From NCBI RefSeq assembly GCF_018613315.1, contig NZ_JAGGQL010000017.1:1-37152 (forward strand): a stretch of DNA of 37,152 nt, read 5' to 3'. This document shows positions 1-8,941 of the stretch, piece after piece (position 1 is the stretch's first letter; the number at the start of each line of letters is the position of its first letter). The position numbers and the translations under genes are program-made. The notes beneath the pieces are model-generated. The model was not told the DNA's origin, made no database searches, and saw only the letters and a program-made list of their open reading frames with translations. Source of the stretch: Bacillus sp. ISL-37. GTDB lineage: Bacteria > Bacillota > Bacilli > Bacillales > Cytobacillaceae.

Positions 1-14
1 GGACGCCGCCGGGC
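1..14 (+). rRNA. rrf: 5S ribosomal RNA, 3' end only
   Basis: The first 14 bases (GGACGCCGCCGGGC) match the 3' terminal strand of Bacillus 5S rRNA, which typically ends GUAGGACG-CGCC-RGC. The rest of the gene lies upstream of the window. A strong terminator follows within 10 bases, and in B. subtilis an rRNA operon lies directly upstream of csfB, so position, sequence and context agree. The exact mature 3' end is inferred from the family. Confidence 0.82.
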
Positions 15-20
15 ACACGA

Positions 21-49
21 AGAACAGCTGTAATGGCTGTTCTTTTTTT
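21..49 (+). terminator. Terminator of the upstream rRNA operon
   Basis: A perfect 8-bp stem AGAACAGC / GCTGTTCT (21-28 and 36-43) with a 7-base loop runs into a T7 tract (43-49). It immediately follows the 5S rRNA end and so ends the rrn transcript. Confidence 0.9.
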
Positions 50-107
50 GTGTAGAAAAAGTTATTTCTTTCTCCAAAGCTACACTAATTATTCGATTTA
101 TCAAGAT

Positions 108-220
108 GGTTGATATCTTTGGAAAAGTGGTCGATATATTCATGGATTTGGTCGATATATTGGTAAATCCGCCGATATATTTAAAAATGTGGTCGATAAA
201 ATTGAAAAATCGCCAATAAA
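108..220. repeat. Degenerate AT-rich array with ~20.5-bp period
   Basis: Related 10-mers begin at about 108, 129, 150, 170, 191 and 211: GGTTGATATC, GGTCGATATA (twice), CGCCGATATA, GGTCGATAAA and CGCCAATAAA. Spacing is 21, 21, 20, 21 and 20 bp, about two helical turns. An AAAGTGGTC motif also recurs near 124 and 299 and, inverted, near 240-249. No gene is seen between 50 and 489; apart from this array and the csfB promoter the stretch looks empty. Confidence 0.65.
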
Positions 221-489
221 CCGACAATTGATACTGATAGACCACTTTCTCGGCCCCTTTCATGTACAAATCATCTCAATTTATCATGAACTACCCCAAA
301 AAGTGGTCCCAATCTTATCCTCAATCTCCATCTAATGAAAAAAAACATGAGAGAACCCTTATTTTTCACCTCGCGACAGCTCAATCAAATAATAAACCAA
401 CCTAAATTGTTATAAGACATACAAGGAAACCGAAAGTCAATCATAAAATATAAAACAACTAAACTTTCTAAAATATTATTCGGAAAATT

Positions 490-519
490 GTATACAAAAA
501 AACGCTCCTGGCAACAATA
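490..519 (+). promoter_or_regulatory. Sigma-F promoter of csfB
   Basis: A -35 GTATA (490-494) and a -10 GGCAACAATA (510-519) are separated by 15 bp. The -10 fits the sigma-F pattern GGNNANANTR at every fixed position. csfB is a known sigma-F target in B. subtilis, which agrees with the site and its distance to the gene. Confidence 0.75.
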
Positions 520-539
520 GGTGTACGGAGGTGGAGAAT

Positions 540-743
540 TTGGGTTCGCTTTTAGCTAAAAATCAAATTGGGGAAACGTGTGTGATTTGCGAACAGACGA
601 AAAGTGCTGGCATACACCTGTATACTTCTTTTATATGCACAGACTGTGAGAGCATCATGATCAAGACAGATACGAGTGATCCTAAATATAAATATTACGT
701 AGAAAAGCTAAGGAAAGTAACGAAACCTGGCATTTACAGTTAA
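540..743 (+). CDS. csfB: Anti-sigma-G factor Gin (CsfB)
   Basis: Gin is a small zinc-binding anti-sigma factor made in the forespore and mother cell during sporulation; it holds sigma-G (and sigma-E) inactive until the right stage. The product is about 67 residues and carries the two cysteine pairs typical of the family, CVIC and CTDC, with GIHLYTSFIC between and TSDP near the C-terminus. The frame is open from GTG at 531, but that codon lies inside the Shine-Dalgarno GGAGGTGG (527-534), so the TTG at 540 is the likelier start. A sigma-F promoter precedes it and a terminator follows. xpaC and yaaN, which follow it in B. subtilis, are absent here. Identification rests on motif, size and synteny. 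Confidence 0.9.
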   Translation: MGSLLAKNQIGETCVICEQTKSAGIHLYTSFICTDCESIMIKTDTSDPKYKYYVEKLRKVTKPGIYS

Positions 744-770
744 AAGCTCATTTTGGGCTTTTATTTTTTT
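742..770 (+). terminator. Terminator after csfB
   Basis: AAAAGCTC (742-749) pairs with GGGCTTTT (755-762) around a 5-base loop, followed by a T-rich tract. It separates csfB from the yaaO-tmk transcript. Confidence 0.75.
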
Positions 771-826
771 TGCTAAAAAACAGTGTTAGAATAGATAGGT
801 GTGAATTTATATATATAGGTGAGACT

Positions 827-2257
827 ATGGATCAATCCAAAACACCCTTGTACTCTCAATTGGTTAGGCATATAAACGGAAGCCCTCTATCGTTTCATGT
901 ACCAGGTCACAAAAATGGGGCTTTTTTTCCAAGAGATGGACAGCCTTTTTTTAATCAAATTTTAAAATTGGATGCAACAGAAATAACGGGGTTGGACGAC
1001 CTTCATTCACCAGAGGGAGTTATTTTTGAAGCTGAAGAATTACTTAGGGATTTATATAAAACCGATAAAAGCTTTTTTTTAATAAATGGATCAACTGTCG
1101 GGAATCTTGCGATGATCATGGCAGCGATTAATGAAGATGATCTGGTGCTTGTCCAGCGCAATTCTCATAAATCCATCATGAATGCTATAAGACTCGCAAA
1201 AGCTAAGCCTGTATTCATCAGTCCTGAATTCATCGGAGAATACGGAGTAGCTGCAGGGGTAAGTATTGAAGGAGTTAAATCAGCAATCAGTCAGTATCCG
1301 AATGCAAAGGCACTTATCCTAACGTACCCTAATTATTACGGACTGACATATGATCTTAAAGCCATTATAGATTTAAGTCATGAGTATGGCATTCCTGTAT
1401 TGGTGGATGAGGCTCATGGAGTCCATTTTATCGCAGGGGATTATTTCCCCGCTTCTGCTGTTGAACTTGGGGCCGATATTGTCGTACAGTCTGCGCATAA
1501 GACATTGCCAGCCATGACAATGGGAGCTTTCCTTCATTATCAGACGGATCGTGTATCACTCAGCAAGCTTAAATTCTATTTGCAAGCTCTACAGTCAAGC
1601 AGTCCTTCGTATCCATTGATGGCTTCCCTTGATTTGGCACGCCTTTATCTGGGTACTTATAGCAAGGACGATATTTCATACCTCAAGGAGGAAATAGAGA
1701 AGTTCAAGAAAAACCTGCAGACATTAGGAGCTATTCGCATTTTGCAGCTTGATGACCCATTGAAGTTAACCATCCAGTCAAATGGTGCCTGGTCTGGTTT
1801 CGAGCTGCAATCAAAACTCGAATCGAAAGGGATCTTCACGGAGCTTGCAGACCCTTATAATGTTCTGCTCGTTCTTCCTTTATTGAAGGGTGGCATGAAG
1901 CATCGCTTGCAAGAAGCAGCTGAAAAGATTGCCGAGGTTGTAAGTGCTATGCCTGATGGAAAAAATAAACCTGAATCAAGGGTCGTTCATAAAACCATTT
2001 CAACTTTAGAAGTCAGTTATAAAGAAATGGAGCTGCAGGAGACTGAGTATGTCCTACTGAAGGACGCTACAGGTAGGGTAAGTGCGGAGCAAATCATTCC
2101 GTATCCGCCGGGAATTCCACTTTGTCTACCGGGGGAAGTTGTGACAAAAGATGATATTAATACGATTTTATTTTTAAAAGGAAAAGAAGCGAAAATCCAG
2201 GGCGGGGAATATTTGCATGCTGGTAAAATAAAAGTGTTTAAGAGTTGGAGGCTTTAA
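827..2257 (+). CDS. yaaO: Orn/Lys/Arg decarboxylase family protein (YaaO)
   Basis: A fold-type I, PLP-dependent basic amino acid decarboxylase-like protein of 476 residues, about the size of B. subtilis YaaO (480). Visible features from the N-terminus: HVPGHKNG (residues 24-31), the cofactor-binding NGSTVGN (about 87-93), the aspartate motif LVDEAHG (D194) and the Schiff-base lysine in [10 protein letters not shown] (K225). The substrate is not known for this subgroup. The open frame extends upstream to a TTG at 770, but ATG 827 has the Shine-Dalgarno AGGTGAGA (816-823) and starts at the family-typical MDQSKTPLY. The stop is two bases before tmk, so the two genes are translationally close and almost certainly co-transcribed. 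Confidence 0.92.
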   Translation: MDQSKTPLYSQLVRHINGSPLSFHVPGHKNGAFFPRDGQPFFNQILKLDATEITGLDDLHSPEGVIFEAEELLRDLYKTDKSFFLINGSTVGNLAMIMAAINEDDLVLVQRNSHKSIMNAIRLAKAKPVFISPEFIGEYGVAAGVSIEGVKSAISQYPNAKALILTYPNYYGLTYDLKAIIDLSHEYGIPVLVDEAHGVHFIAGDYFPASAVELGADIVVQSAHKTLPAMTMGAFLHYQTDRVSLSKLKFYLQALQSSSPSYPLMASLDLARLYLGTYSKDDISYLKEEIEKFKKNLQTLGAIRILQLDDPLKLTIQSNGAWSGFELQSKLESKGIFTELADPYNVLLVLPLLKGGMKHRLQEAAEKIAEVVSAMPDGKNKPESRVVHKTISTLEVSYKEMELQETEYVLLKDATGRVSAEQIIPYPPGIPLCLPGEVVTKDDINTILFLKGKEAKIQGGEYLHAGKIKVFKSWRL

Positions 2258-2259
2258 AA

Positions 2260-2892
2260 TTGGAAAAAGGAATATTTATTACGATAGAAGGTCCGGATGG
2301 TTCTGGAAAGACAACAATCCTTCAAATGCTAACTCAAAATCTTGAAAGAGAAGGATACGCAGTGGTGGCCACACGTGAGCCTGGAGGGATTGAGATTGCC
2401 GAACAAATCAGGAAAGTTATCCTTGATCCGGGAAATACAGCGATGGACCCACGTACGGAAGCACTTTTATACGCCGCGGCGAGAAGGCAGCATCTTTCTG
2501 AAAAGGTGAAGCCTGCTTTAAAGGCAGGGAAAGTCGTTTTATGTGACCGTTTTGTTGATAGCTCCCTTGCCTACCAGGGACATGCTCGTGGCCTGGGTAT
2601 TGATGAGGTCTACTCAATCAACGAATTTGCGATTGAAAATATGATGCCAGCGATGACTCTATACTTTGATGTTGCGCCGGAGATTGGGCTGGAAAGGATC
2701 AATAAAAACAAGGGACGCGAGGTCAATCGACTGGATATGGAGAAGCTGGAATTTCACCAAAAAGTCCGAGAAGGCTATATGATTATTGCCGAGAGGTTCC
2801 CTGACAGGATTGCCAAAATCGATGCTTCAAAGGAATTAGATGCAGTGTATAAACAAGCTGAAGCTAAAATTAAAGAGCTACTGAATAGTTAA
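2260..2892 (+). CDS. tmk: Thymidylate kinase
   Basis: Phosphorylates dTMP to dTDP with ATP, an essential step in dTTP synthesis in the cytoplasm. The 210-residue product (B. subtilis 212) shows the P-loop GPDGSGKTT (11-19), the dTMP-binding TREPGG (38-43) and DRF motif [13 protein letters not shown] (from residue 95), and an arginine-containing LID segment GREVNRLD. The start is TTG at 2260, placed 8 bases after the Shine-Dalgarno GGAGG (2247-2251); the longer frame from 2245 begins within that signal. It follows yaaO directly and ends at a strong terminator. Confidence 0.97.
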   Translation: MEKGIFITIEGPDGSGKTTILQMLTQNLEREGYAVVATREPGGIEIAEQIRKVILDPGNTAMDPRTEALLYAAARRQHLSEKVKPALKAGKVVLCDRFVDSSLAYQGHARGLGIDEVYSINEFAIENMMPAMTLYFDVAPEIGLERINKNKGREVNRLDMEKLEFHQKVREGYMIIAERFPDRIAKIDASKELDAVYKQAEAKIKELLNS

Positions 2893-2902
2893 TATCCAGA
2901 AC

Positions 2903-2935
2903 AACAAGCCTTGGTTTCGATCAGGCTTGTTTTTT
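2903..2935 (+). terminator. Terminator after tmk
   Basis: Perfect 9-bp stem AACAAGCCT / AGGCTTGTT (2903-2911, 2923-2931) followed by six Ts. Confidence 0.92.
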
Positions 2936-2959
2936 ACATGGGAATTTTCCAGTTTGCGA

Positions 2960-3070
2960 ATATGAAAATGGATTAAGCGAGTGAACAAGGTAAGTTACGG
3001 ATAAAAGATTATTTTCACGAATAAAGCACTAGAATTTGCAAATAAAACCACTGGATATACAGATAAGTGA
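2960..3070. repeat. Degenerate ATAAA array with ~20.5-bp period
   Basis: ATAAA-like words preceded by CG or CA recur at about 2961, 2982, 3001, 3021, 3042 and 3063, for example CGGATAAA, CGAATAAA, GCAAATAAA and CAGATAAG. Intervals are 21, 19, 20, 21 and 21 bp. It occupies most of the tmk-darA gap and has the same phase as the arrays at 108-220 and 15834-15945, with different words. No gene is seen. Confidence 0.55.
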
Positions 3071-3128
3071 ATTTTGGCTGGAAGGCAATGGAATTTTACG
3101 TTTATATCATGTCTTGTCACATGAATCC

Positions 3129-3137
3129 TGTTATAAT
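3129..3137 (+). promoter_or_regulatory. Candidate extended -10 promoter for darA
   Basis: TGTTATAAT (3129-3137) is a perfect extended -10 (TGnTATAAT). TTGTCA at 3114-3119 is only 12 bp upstream, too close for a normal -35. Transcription would start near 3144, giving a leader of about 115 bases before darA. Confidence 0.55.
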
Positions 3138-3255
3138 AAACATACAAATGTAACGGAGTGAAAAAACACTTTTTCGTCTGGGTTGTTGCTTTTTTGAACC
3201 AAATTGCATTTTGGCCATGAAAGCGTAACGCCTGCGAATTAACCTAGGGGGATAA

Positions 3256-3588
<333 letters not shown>

Positions 3589-3616
3589 CGGGAAGTACCC
3601 GGAGGTTTAGCAAGAG

Positions 3617-4057
3617 ATGAAGATTAATCAGGATATGCGCCTTAACATAGATAAAGTCCGCCAGGATCAAAAGCAACAGCCTGGGGGCGGAATCAAGTTC
3701 AATGAACTTGTGCAGAAACAGGAACATAAAATGCAGTTTGGACAGCTGCAGCAATTAATGAAAGAAGTCGAGTCTGCTGGTGAGAGGCTTGCCCGGTCTA
3801 GGACGTTCAAGGACCTGGCCAAGTTCAAGACACTGGTTAAGCAATTCGTAAAAGAAACAGTCAACTTTGGAATGGAGCTAAAGCACTCGCATAGCTGGAA
3901 CCAATATGGCGAAGGCAGGTCACTGAAGCTTGTAGAAACAATTGATGAAAAGCTCGTGGAGTTGACAGAAGAGTTGATGGATAATAAAGATGGACAGATT
4001 GATATTCTCGGCAGAGTCGGGGAAATCAAAGGACTGTTGATCAATTTATATACGTAA
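3617..4057 (+). CDS. yaaR: YaaR family protein (DUF327)
   Basis: A 146-residue, charged, mostly helical protein of the YaaR/DUF327 family, of unknown function. It has no signal peptide or membrane segment. The C-terminal part, with NFGMELKHSHSWNQYGEGRS and the following KLVETIDEKLVEL, is the most family-like. Start ATG 3617 is preceded by GGAGG (3601-3605). It lies between darA (28 bases upstream) and holB (13 bases downstream) and is probably co-transcribed with both. Assignment rests on synteny and sequence similarity recalled from B. subtilis. Confidence 0.88.
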   Translation: MKINQDMRLNIDKVRQDQKQQPGGGIKFNELVQKQEHKMQFGQLQQLMKEVESAGERLARSRTFKDLAKFKTLVKQFVKETVNFGMELKHSHSWNQYGEGRSLKLVETIDEKLVELTEELMDNKDGQIDILGRVGEIKGLLINLYT

Positions 4058-4070
4058 GTGAGTGATCGCA

Positions 4071-5078
4071 TTGGCAAAGACGTGGGACGAGCTGGGGAGA
4101 CTTCAGCCGAATGTTTTGAAAATGATTAAAAACAGCATCCTGAAAAATCGAATAGCCCATGCGTATTTATTTGAAGGAATGAGGGGTACTGGCAAAAAGG
4201 AGATTAGTATTCTTCTTGCCAAGAGCATCAATTGCCAGGCTCCGGTCGATGGCTATAAGCCTTGTGAAACCTGCTTGAACTGCAAAAGGATCAACCATGG
4301 CAACCATCCGGATATCCATCTTGTCGAGCCGGATGGCCTGTCGATCAAGAAAGGGCAGATCCATCAGCTCCAGGGGGAGTTTTCAAAAACAGGTGTAGAG
4401 TCAAAGAATAAGCTTTACACGATTGTGCATGCCGATCGGATGACGACAAATGCGGCGAACAGTCTGCTGAAATTCCTTGAGGAACCGCATGCGGGAACTG
4501 TTGCCGTATTGATCACTGAGCAGGCACAGCAAATGCTGCCGACGATTTTATCGAGATGCCAATTGATCAATTTCACTCCGTTATCTCCTAAAAATATGGC
4601 AGAACAACTGATAGCCAATGGGATACAGCCGCACATGGCACCGCTATTGGCTCAGCTAACCAATAATTTGGAAGAAGCTTTAGAGATAAGTAATGATGAT
4701 TGGTTTGCACAAGCACAAAAAATAGTGTTAAAATTATATGAAGTGCTGAAAAAGAATTCACTTGAAGCTATGGTCGCGCTTCAAGAGAACTGGTTTATGC
4801 ACTTTAAAGAGAAAGAACAAATCGATCGTGGTTTGGATTTATTACTTCTTATTTTTAAGGATTTATTATACATTCAGCTTGGCAAGAAAGACCAGGTTGT
4901 TTATCTAAACGAAAGCTCACGTTTAGAACAATTTGCACTACAGACATCCGGACGGCGTCTTACCGAACAAATGGCAGCCATTCTGGAGGCGAAGAGGAAG
5001 CTGCATGCCAATATGAATCCCCAGCTGCTAATGGAAGAGCTGGTGTTAAAATTGCAGGAGGGATCTACACTTGTATGA
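4071..5078 (+). CDS. holB: DNA polymerase III subunit delta'
   Basis: Subunit of the clamp loader that places the beta clamp on DNA at the replication fork. The 335-residue protein has a Walker A-like GMRGTGKK (36-43), four cysteines at 55, 65, 68 and 71 that form the zinc module of the clamp-loader AAA+ fold, LLKFLEEP (132-139), and the SRC sensor motif ILSRCQ (161-163). The open frame begins at GTG 4062, but TTG 4071 gives the family-like N-terminus MAKTW and follows the weak Shine-Dalgarno GAGTGAT (4060-4066), so it is preferred. The last 8 bases overlap ricT. Confidence 0.95.
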   Translation: MAKTWDELGRLQPNVLKMIKNSILKNRIAHAYLFEGMRGTGKKEISILLAKSINCQAPVDGYKPCETCLNCKRINHGNHPDIHLVEPDGLSIKKGQIHQLQGEFSKTGVESKNKLYTIVHADRMTTNAANSLLKFLEEPHAGTVAVLITEQAQQMLPTILSRCQLINFTPLSPKNMAEQLIANGIQPHMAPLLAQLTNNLEEALEISNDDWFAQAQKIVLKLYEVLKKNSLEAMVALQENWFMHFKEKEQIDRGLDLLLLIFKDLLYIQLGKKDQVVYLNESSRLEQFALQTSGRRLTEQMAAILEAKRKLHANMNPQLLMEELVLKLQEGSTLV

Positions 5079-5901
5079 TGTAGTAGGTGTCCGCTTCAAG
5101 AAAGCGGGGAAGATTTATTATTTTGATCCCGGCGATCTCTCAATTCAAAAGGACGAATTCATCATTGTCGAAACTGTAAGGGGCGTTGAGTACGGAAGAG
5201 TGGTTACTCCCCGTAAGCAGGTCGGCGAGAAGGATGTTGTCCTGCCTCTGAAAAAGGTAGTCAGAATTGCAGATCAGAAGGATCGTCTTATTGTCGAGGA
5301 AAACAAAACAGCTGCAAAGGAAGCGTACGATGTTTGCAGTGATAAAGTGAATGAACATCAGCTTGATATGAAGCTTGTTGATGTTGAATATACATTTGAC
5401 CGCAATAAAGTCATTTTCTACTTCACGGCTGATGGCCGCGTCGATTTCCGGGAATTGGTCAAGGACTTGGCCTCGATTTTTCGGACAAGGATTGAACTGC
5501 GCCAAATTGGTGTCAGGGATGAAGCGAAAATGCTTGGCGGGATAGGACCATGCGGCAGAATGCTTTGCTGTTCAACGTTCCTAGGGGACTTTGATCCAGT
5601 TTCAATCAAGATGGCCAAGGATCAAAACCTCTCGCTTAACCCAACGAAAATTTCCGGCCTTTGCGGCAGGCTCATGTGCTGTTTGAAATATGAGAACGAC
5701 GAATATGAATCAGCGAAAGAGCAGCTGCCTGACCTGGGTGAAATGATTGTTACACCTGATGGTACCGGTAAGGTTGTCGGGTTGAACATCCTGGAACGAG
5801 TCATGAAAGTCGATATACCTGGCCAGGAACGTGTGCTGGAATATACACTTGAGGAAATACAGGAAGCAGGAGCTGTATCGTTGCAATCATCCACAGATTA
5901 A
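5071..5901 (+). CDS. ricT: RicT (YaaT), PSP1-domain subunit of the RicAFT (Y) complex
   Basis: RicT forms the RicA-RicF-RicT complex, an iron-sulfur-carrying specificity factor for RNase Y; it affects mRNA maturation, competence, biofilm formation and sporulation. The 276 residues include a PSP1 domain and two near-identical cysteine motifs, GPCGRMLCC (Cys 161, 166, 167) and GLCGRLMCC (Cys 198, 203, 204), which supply the cluster ligands. The core of about residues 100-210 appears almost identical to B. subtilis YaaT. The TTG start at 5071 follows GGAGGG (5057-5062), and the gene overlaps the holB end by 8 bases, indicating translational coupling. Confidence 0.96.
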   Translation: MYDVVGVRFKKAGKIYYFDPGDLSIQKDEFIIVETVRGVEYGRVVTPRKQVGEKDVVLPLKKVVRIADQKDRLIVEENKTAAKEAYDVCSDKVNEHQLDMKLVDVEYTFDRNKVIFYFTADGRVDFRELVKDLASIFRTRIELRQIGVRDEAKMLGGIGPCGRMLCCSTFLGDFDPVSIKMAKDQNLSLNPTKISGLCGRLMCCLKYENDEYESAKEQLPDLGEMIVTPDGTGKVVGLNILERVMKVDIPGQERVLEYTLEEIQEAGAVSLQSSTD

Positions 5902-5914
5902 TGAGGTGGAACAG

Positions 5915-6286
5915 GTGGATAAAAAAGATATCTTTGACTCAGTAAGTAATATGGAATCGCAGATTGGTGATTTATACCGTCAGCTTGGTGAGTTAAAACA
6001 GCATTTGGCAGAAGTTCTGGAAGAGAATAATGCATTAAAGCTGGAAAATGAGCATATAAGACGCCGTCTGGATCAAACCATAGGTAAAAAAGATCCAACC
6101 ATTAAGAAAAGCGATAAGGAAAACAGCAATCAGGCCCAGGGTGATAAAAACGTAGTCGACATCGGTGAAGGCTACGATAACCTTGCCCGTCTGTACCAGG
6201 AAGGCTTCCATATCTGCAACCTGCATTTCGGAAGCCCACGCAAAGAAGATTGTCTGTTCTGTCTATCCTTTCTTAATAAAAAATAA
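5915..6286 (+). CDS. yabA: Replication initiation control protein YabA
   Basis: YabA binds DnaA and the beta clamp DnaN and limits firing of the chromosomal origin. The 123-residue product (B. subtilis 119) has an N-terminal leucine-zipper coiled coil (about residues 1-55), a polar linker, and a C-terminal zinc-binding domain with HICNLH (99-104) and CLFC (113-116). The open frame extends back to 5831 inside ricT, but GTG 5915 is set 5 bases after GAGGTGG (5903-5909) and begins MDKKDIFD as in the family. It ends in a terminator whose U-tract carries an inserted element. Confidence 0.96.
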   Translation: MDKKDIFDSVSNMESQIGDLYRQLGELKQHLAEVLEENNALKLENEHIRRRLDQTIGKKDPTIKKSDKENSNQAQGDKNVVDIGEGYDNLARLYQEGFHICNLHFGSPRKEDCLFCLSFLNKK

Positions 6287-6291
6287 TTGGC

Positions 6292-6320
6292 AGCCTTCCT
6301 TAATAGGGAAGGCTATTTTT
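6292..6320 (+). terminator. Terminator after yabA
   Basis: AGCCTTCC (6292-6299) pairs with GGAAGGCT (6307-6314), followed by ATTTTT. The U-tract is part of the target duplication of the element at 6326. Confidence 0.88.
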
Positions 6321-6325
6321 ATAAT

Positions 6326-6458
6326 GCTCTTTTCTTAAACTGATCAGCATTTACATACTATTTACACCTGCTCGATTTGGACGCATCTTCGAAAAGAGCC
6401 CACTAAGAATGCTGATATCTATATATGACCGAAAAGGAACAACCAATGCGAAACACCC
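6326..6458 (-). mobile_element. MITE-like element, subfamily B, short copy
   Basis: A 133-bp non-coding element. Its ends read inward as GCTCTTTTCTTAAAC and GGGTGTTTCGCATTGGTTGT, matching the ends of the other five copies. A perfect 9-bp direct repeat TTTTATAAT flanks it (6317-6325 and 6459-6467), evidence of transposition. The internal words TTCGAAAAGAGCC and CTAAGAATGC match the reverse complement of the copies at 9341 and 34292. It sits in the U-tract of the yabA terminator. No open frame or transposase is seen. Confidence 0.82.
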
Positions 6459-6521
6459 TTTTATAATTAGAAATTTACAGGGTCATAACCTTTGAACATA
6501 TGTGTATGGAGGAAATATCTA

Positions 6522-7265
6522 ATGGTTAACTTACGGGAAGATGAACGATTGGATTATTTATTAGCAGAGGATTTAAGGATCATCCAGAGCCCGAATGTAT
6601 TTTCATTTTCGCTGGATGCTGTCCTGCTTGCGAGGTTTGTCTGGGTGCCGATCCAAAAAGGCAGGATTGTCGACCTTTGCAGCGGCAATGGTGTGATTCC
6701 ATTATTTTTAAGCGCGAGGACAAAGGGAAGTATTACGGGTGTGGAAATTCAGGAGCGGCTGTACGATATGGCTGTCCGCAGTATTGATTATAATAATCTT
6801 GAAGATCGATTACATATGATTCATGGTGATCTAAAGGATGCGCCCAAAGAGCTTGGCTACGAGAAGTATGATGTCGTAACATGCAATCCTCCTTATTTTC
6901 CTACACCTTCGAAGGAAGAAATTAATCTGAATGAACATTTGGCCATTGCGCGCCACGAGATACTCTGCACACTTGAGGATGCGATTAAATCATCGAGCCA
7001 GCTTGTAAAGCAGGGTGGGAAGGTTGCCTTTGTCCACCGTCCAGGCAGGTTGATCGATATCATCGAGATCATGAGAAAATACCGGCTTGAGCCTAAGCGA
7101 ATCCAGTTTGTATATCCAAAGGCCGGGAAGGAAGCGAATACGCTTTTGGTAGAGGCGATTAAGGATGGAAGCCCTGATCTTAAAATTCTTGAGCCATTGA
7201 CGGTGTATGATGAAAATAATGAGTATACTCCAGTTATTAAAGAGATGTTATATGGAAGCAAATAA
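6522..7265 (+). CDS. trmN6: tRNA1(Val) A37 N6-methyltransferase (YabB)
   Basis: A class I SAM-dependent methyltransferase of 247 residues, the same length as B. subtilis YabB. It shows the SAM-binding motif I DLCSGNG (51-57), the acidic motif II GVEIQ, and the N6-adenine catalytic motif NPPY (122-125), which marks an exocyclic amino methylase. The specific tRNA target is inferred from TrmN6 of E. coli. Start ATG 6522 follows GGAGG (6508-6512); the longer frame from 6492 has no ribosome-binding site. The next gene is rsmI; yazA, a GIY-YIG protein found between them in B. subtilis, is missing. Confidence 0.9.
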   Translation: MVNLREDERLDYLLAEDLRIIQSPNVFSFSLDAVLLARFVWVPIQKGRIVDLCSGNGVIPLFLSARTKGSITGVEIQERLYDMAVRSIDYNNLEDRLHMIHGDLKDAPKELGYEKYDVVTCNPPYFPTPSKEEINLNEHLAIARHEILCTLEDAIKSSSQLVKQGGKVAFVHRPGRLIDIIEIMRKYRLEPKRIQFVYPKAGKEANTLLVEAIKDGSPDLKILEPLTVYDENNEYTPVIKEMLYGSK

Positions 7266-7288
7266 GCGCATAGAAACGGGTGATATAC

Positions 7289-8170
7289 ATGCAACAACAG
7301 AAAAGCTTTGAACGGGAGCATGAAAAAGGGATTCTTTATCTTGTGCCAACTCCTATTGGGAACCTTGAGGACATGACATTCAGGGCGATCAGGATCATGA
7401 AGGAGGCCGATTTGATTGCGGCGGAGGATACGAGGAACACGAAAAAGCTATGTAATTATTTTGAAATTGAAACGCCAGTGACCAGCTATCATGAACATAA
7501 CAAGGAAAGCAGCGGACATAAATTGATTGAAAAGATCAAGGAGGGAGCAAAAGTCGCGCTTGTCAGCGATGCCGGAATGCCGACCATCTCTGATCCAGGT
7601 ACAGAACTGGTGGCCGAAGCAATCGCTGAGGGACTGACTGTCGTACCGCTTCCAGGGGCGAATGCTGCCTTGACAGCTTTGATTGCTTCTGGCATACTTC
7701 CTCAACCTTTCTATTATTATGGATTCCTCCAGAGAGGAAAAAAGGATAAGAAGAAGGAACTTGAGCTGCTGGTGAAGCAAACTGCAACGATTGTCCTTTA
7801 TGAATCTCCCCACCGTTTGAAGGAAACGCTATCGGTGATGCTTGAAGGTCTCGGTGACCGCAAAATCGTCCTTTGCCGTGAACTGACGAAGAAATATGAG
7901 GAGTTCCTAAGGGGAACGATTTCTGAAGCATTGGCATGGGCAGAGGCAGAAGAAGTCCGAGGGGAATTTGTATTAATCATTGAAGGAGCTTCACCGGATT
8001 CCATTTTCGAAGAAGAGAACCATTGGTGGGAAAATTTAAGCCTGGATGAGCATGTCGAACATTATATTTCCAATGAACAAATGAACTCTAAGGAAGCAAT
8101 CAAGCAAACAGCCAAAGATAGAGGTATGCAAAAGCGAGAGGTATACCAGGCGTATCATATTAAAGAATAG
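7289..8170 (+). CDS. rsmI: 16S rRNA (cytidine-1402-2'-O)-methyltransferase RsmI
   Basis: Methylates the 2'-O of C1402 in the decoding centre of 16S rRNA, using SAM. The 293-residue protein has the tetrapyrrole-methylase fold: VPTPIGNLEDMT (19-30), AAEDTRNT (44-51), the SAM-contacting LVSDAGMPTISDPG (91-104) and PLPGANAALTA. The C-terminal helical region fits the RsmI family. The open frame begins at GTG 7280, but that codon lies in the Shine-Dalgarno GGGTGAT (7277-7283), so ATG 7289 is used. It follows trmN6 by 23 bases. Convergent abrB shares a hairpin region downstream. Confidence 0.96.
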   Translation: MQQQKSFEREHEKGILYLVPTPIGNLEDMTFRAIRIMKEADLIAAEDTRNTKKLCNYFEIETPVTSYHEHNKESSGHKLIEKIKEGAKVALVSDAGMPTISDPGTELVAEAIAEGLTVVPLPGANAALTALIASGILPQPFYYYGFLQRGKKDKKKELELLVKQTATIVLYESPHRLKETLSVMLEGLGDRKIVLCRELTKKYEEFLRGTISEALAWAEAEEVRGEFVLIIEGASPDSIFEEENHWWENLSLDEHVEHYISNEQMNSKEAIKQTAKDRGMQKREVYQAYHIKE

Positions 8171-8187
8171 TGCAGAAACAGCACATA

Positions 8188-8218
8188 TAAAAAAGGCCGT
8201 GGAATTTTCCACGGCCTT
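8188..8218 (-). terminator. Terminator of abrB (hairpin shared with rsmI 3' side)
   Basis: A perfect 10-bp stem AAGGCCGTGG / CCACGGCCTT (8193-8202, 8209-8218) has a run of As on its left. Read on the minus strand this is a strong terminator with a U-tract. On the plus strand it has no proper U-tract, so rsmI termination there is less certain. Confidence 0.9.
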
Positions 8219-8229
8219 GAGTATTAGAT

Positions 8230-8517
8230 TTATGCTTTTACAGGTTCGAAGTTTCCCTGGATTTCTTGAAGAAGCTGTTCAGCACCTTCACGGCTAAGGA
8301 TCAGCTTGCCGCCTGCCAATGTGATGTTGTTGTCAGAAACTTCACCAGTGATGTGGCAAGTCATGTTTGGCTTGTACTTCTTAAGGATGATGCGATCATC
8401 ATCAACATAAATTTCCAAAGCATCCTTTTCTGCGATGCCAAGAGTCCTTCTAAGTTCGATTGGAATTACCACACGGCCAAGCTCATCAACTTTACGTACG
8501 ATACCAGTAGATTTCAT
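8230..8517 (-). CDS. abrB: Transition state regulator AbrB
   Basis: A global DNA-binding repressor of post-exponential genes (sporulation, biofilm, antimicrobials). The 95-residue product has the N-terminal swapped-hairpin AbrB domain, MKSTGIVRKVDELGRVVIP, with the conserved R and the GI-E-K-DALEIYVDDDRI stretch, and a C-terminal multimerisation region with the single conserved Cys (C54). The minus-strand ATG is at 8517-8515, behind GAGAGGAGATAG. A sigma-A promoter and tandem Spo0A boxes lie in front of it, so Spo0A-P is expected to repress it as in B. subtilis. SpoVT at 30392 shares its N-terminal domain. Confidence 0.97.
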   Translation of the reverse strand: MKSTGIVRKVDELGRVVIPIELRRTLGIAEKDALEIYVDDDRIILKKYKPNMTCHITGEVSDNNITLAGGKLILSREGAEQLLQEIQGNFEPVKA

Positions 8518-8553
8518 AGTAAACTATCTCCTCTCATTTTCCCTTATATTAAG

Positions 8554-8570
8554 TTCGTCATTTTTCGACA
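8554..8570 (-). promoter_or_regulatory. Tandem Spo0A boxes in the abrB leader
   Basis: TTCGTCA (8554-8560) and TTCGACA (8564-8570), that is TGTCGAA and TGACGAA on the abrB strand, are 10 bp apart. They lie about +13 to +29 from the expected abrB start, the same arrangement as the repressor site of B. subtilis abrB. Confidence 0.85.
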
Positions 8571-8589
8571 TTTTTCTCTTATTGGTTTT

Positions 8590-8618
8590 ATAATACCAGC
8601 GATTCCAATAACCGTCAA
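8590..8618 (-). promoter_or_regulatory. Sigma-A promoter of abrB
   Basis: On the minus strand: -35 TTGACG (8618-8613), 17-bp spacer ending TGG, and -10 TATTAT (8595-8590), so an extended -10 is also present. Confidence 0.85.
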
Positions 8619-8781
8619 TTATTTTATTTTTCTTCTATTAACATATTTTAACACAACGAGAAAACCTTTTCATATCAAGGGTTATGAGTGAAAATAGCAA
8701 GAGGGTTCAAGGAATGGTGCGGTTTTCCTTAGTAGAGGATTTACAAAAATTATTATTGGGAGAATAGTAAATGGAGCACGA

Positions 8782-8830
8782 TTCGACAAAATTCTACAAA
8801 TTGATTCGACAAAATGTCACAAATTCGACA
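8782..8830. promoter_or_regulatory. Cluster of Spo0A boxes between abrB and metS
   Basis: TTCGACA occurs perfectly at 8782, 8805 and 8824, with a one-mismatch TTCTACA at 8792 and a weaker TGTCACA at 8815. The five words belong to ten-base units (ATTCGACAAA and variants) about 10, 13, 10 and 9 bp apart, on one face of the helix. The cluster is about 160 bp upstream of the abrB promoter, so it may serve another transcript; see findings. Confidence 0.7.
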
Positions 8831-8941
8831 AACTCTTGATGGCATGTACTTTATTTTGTACACAGGTATATTCTCTTAATGGATTTGGTTATGATTTTAT
8901 TATGTGATGATCCATCTTTTACTCTTTAAAAATCGGTTATT

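Noticed and set aside
8266-8691. 141-codon plus-strand frame antisense to abrB
   Set aside because: It overlaps abrB, its Spo0A boxes and its promoter; no Shine-Dalgarno and no recognisable protein.
8734-8767. Sigma-H promoter (AGAGGATTT and GGAGAATAG) upstream of the Spo0A box cluster
   Set aside because: The distance from AGGA to GAAT is 26 bases, about 4 more than in known sigma-H promoters.
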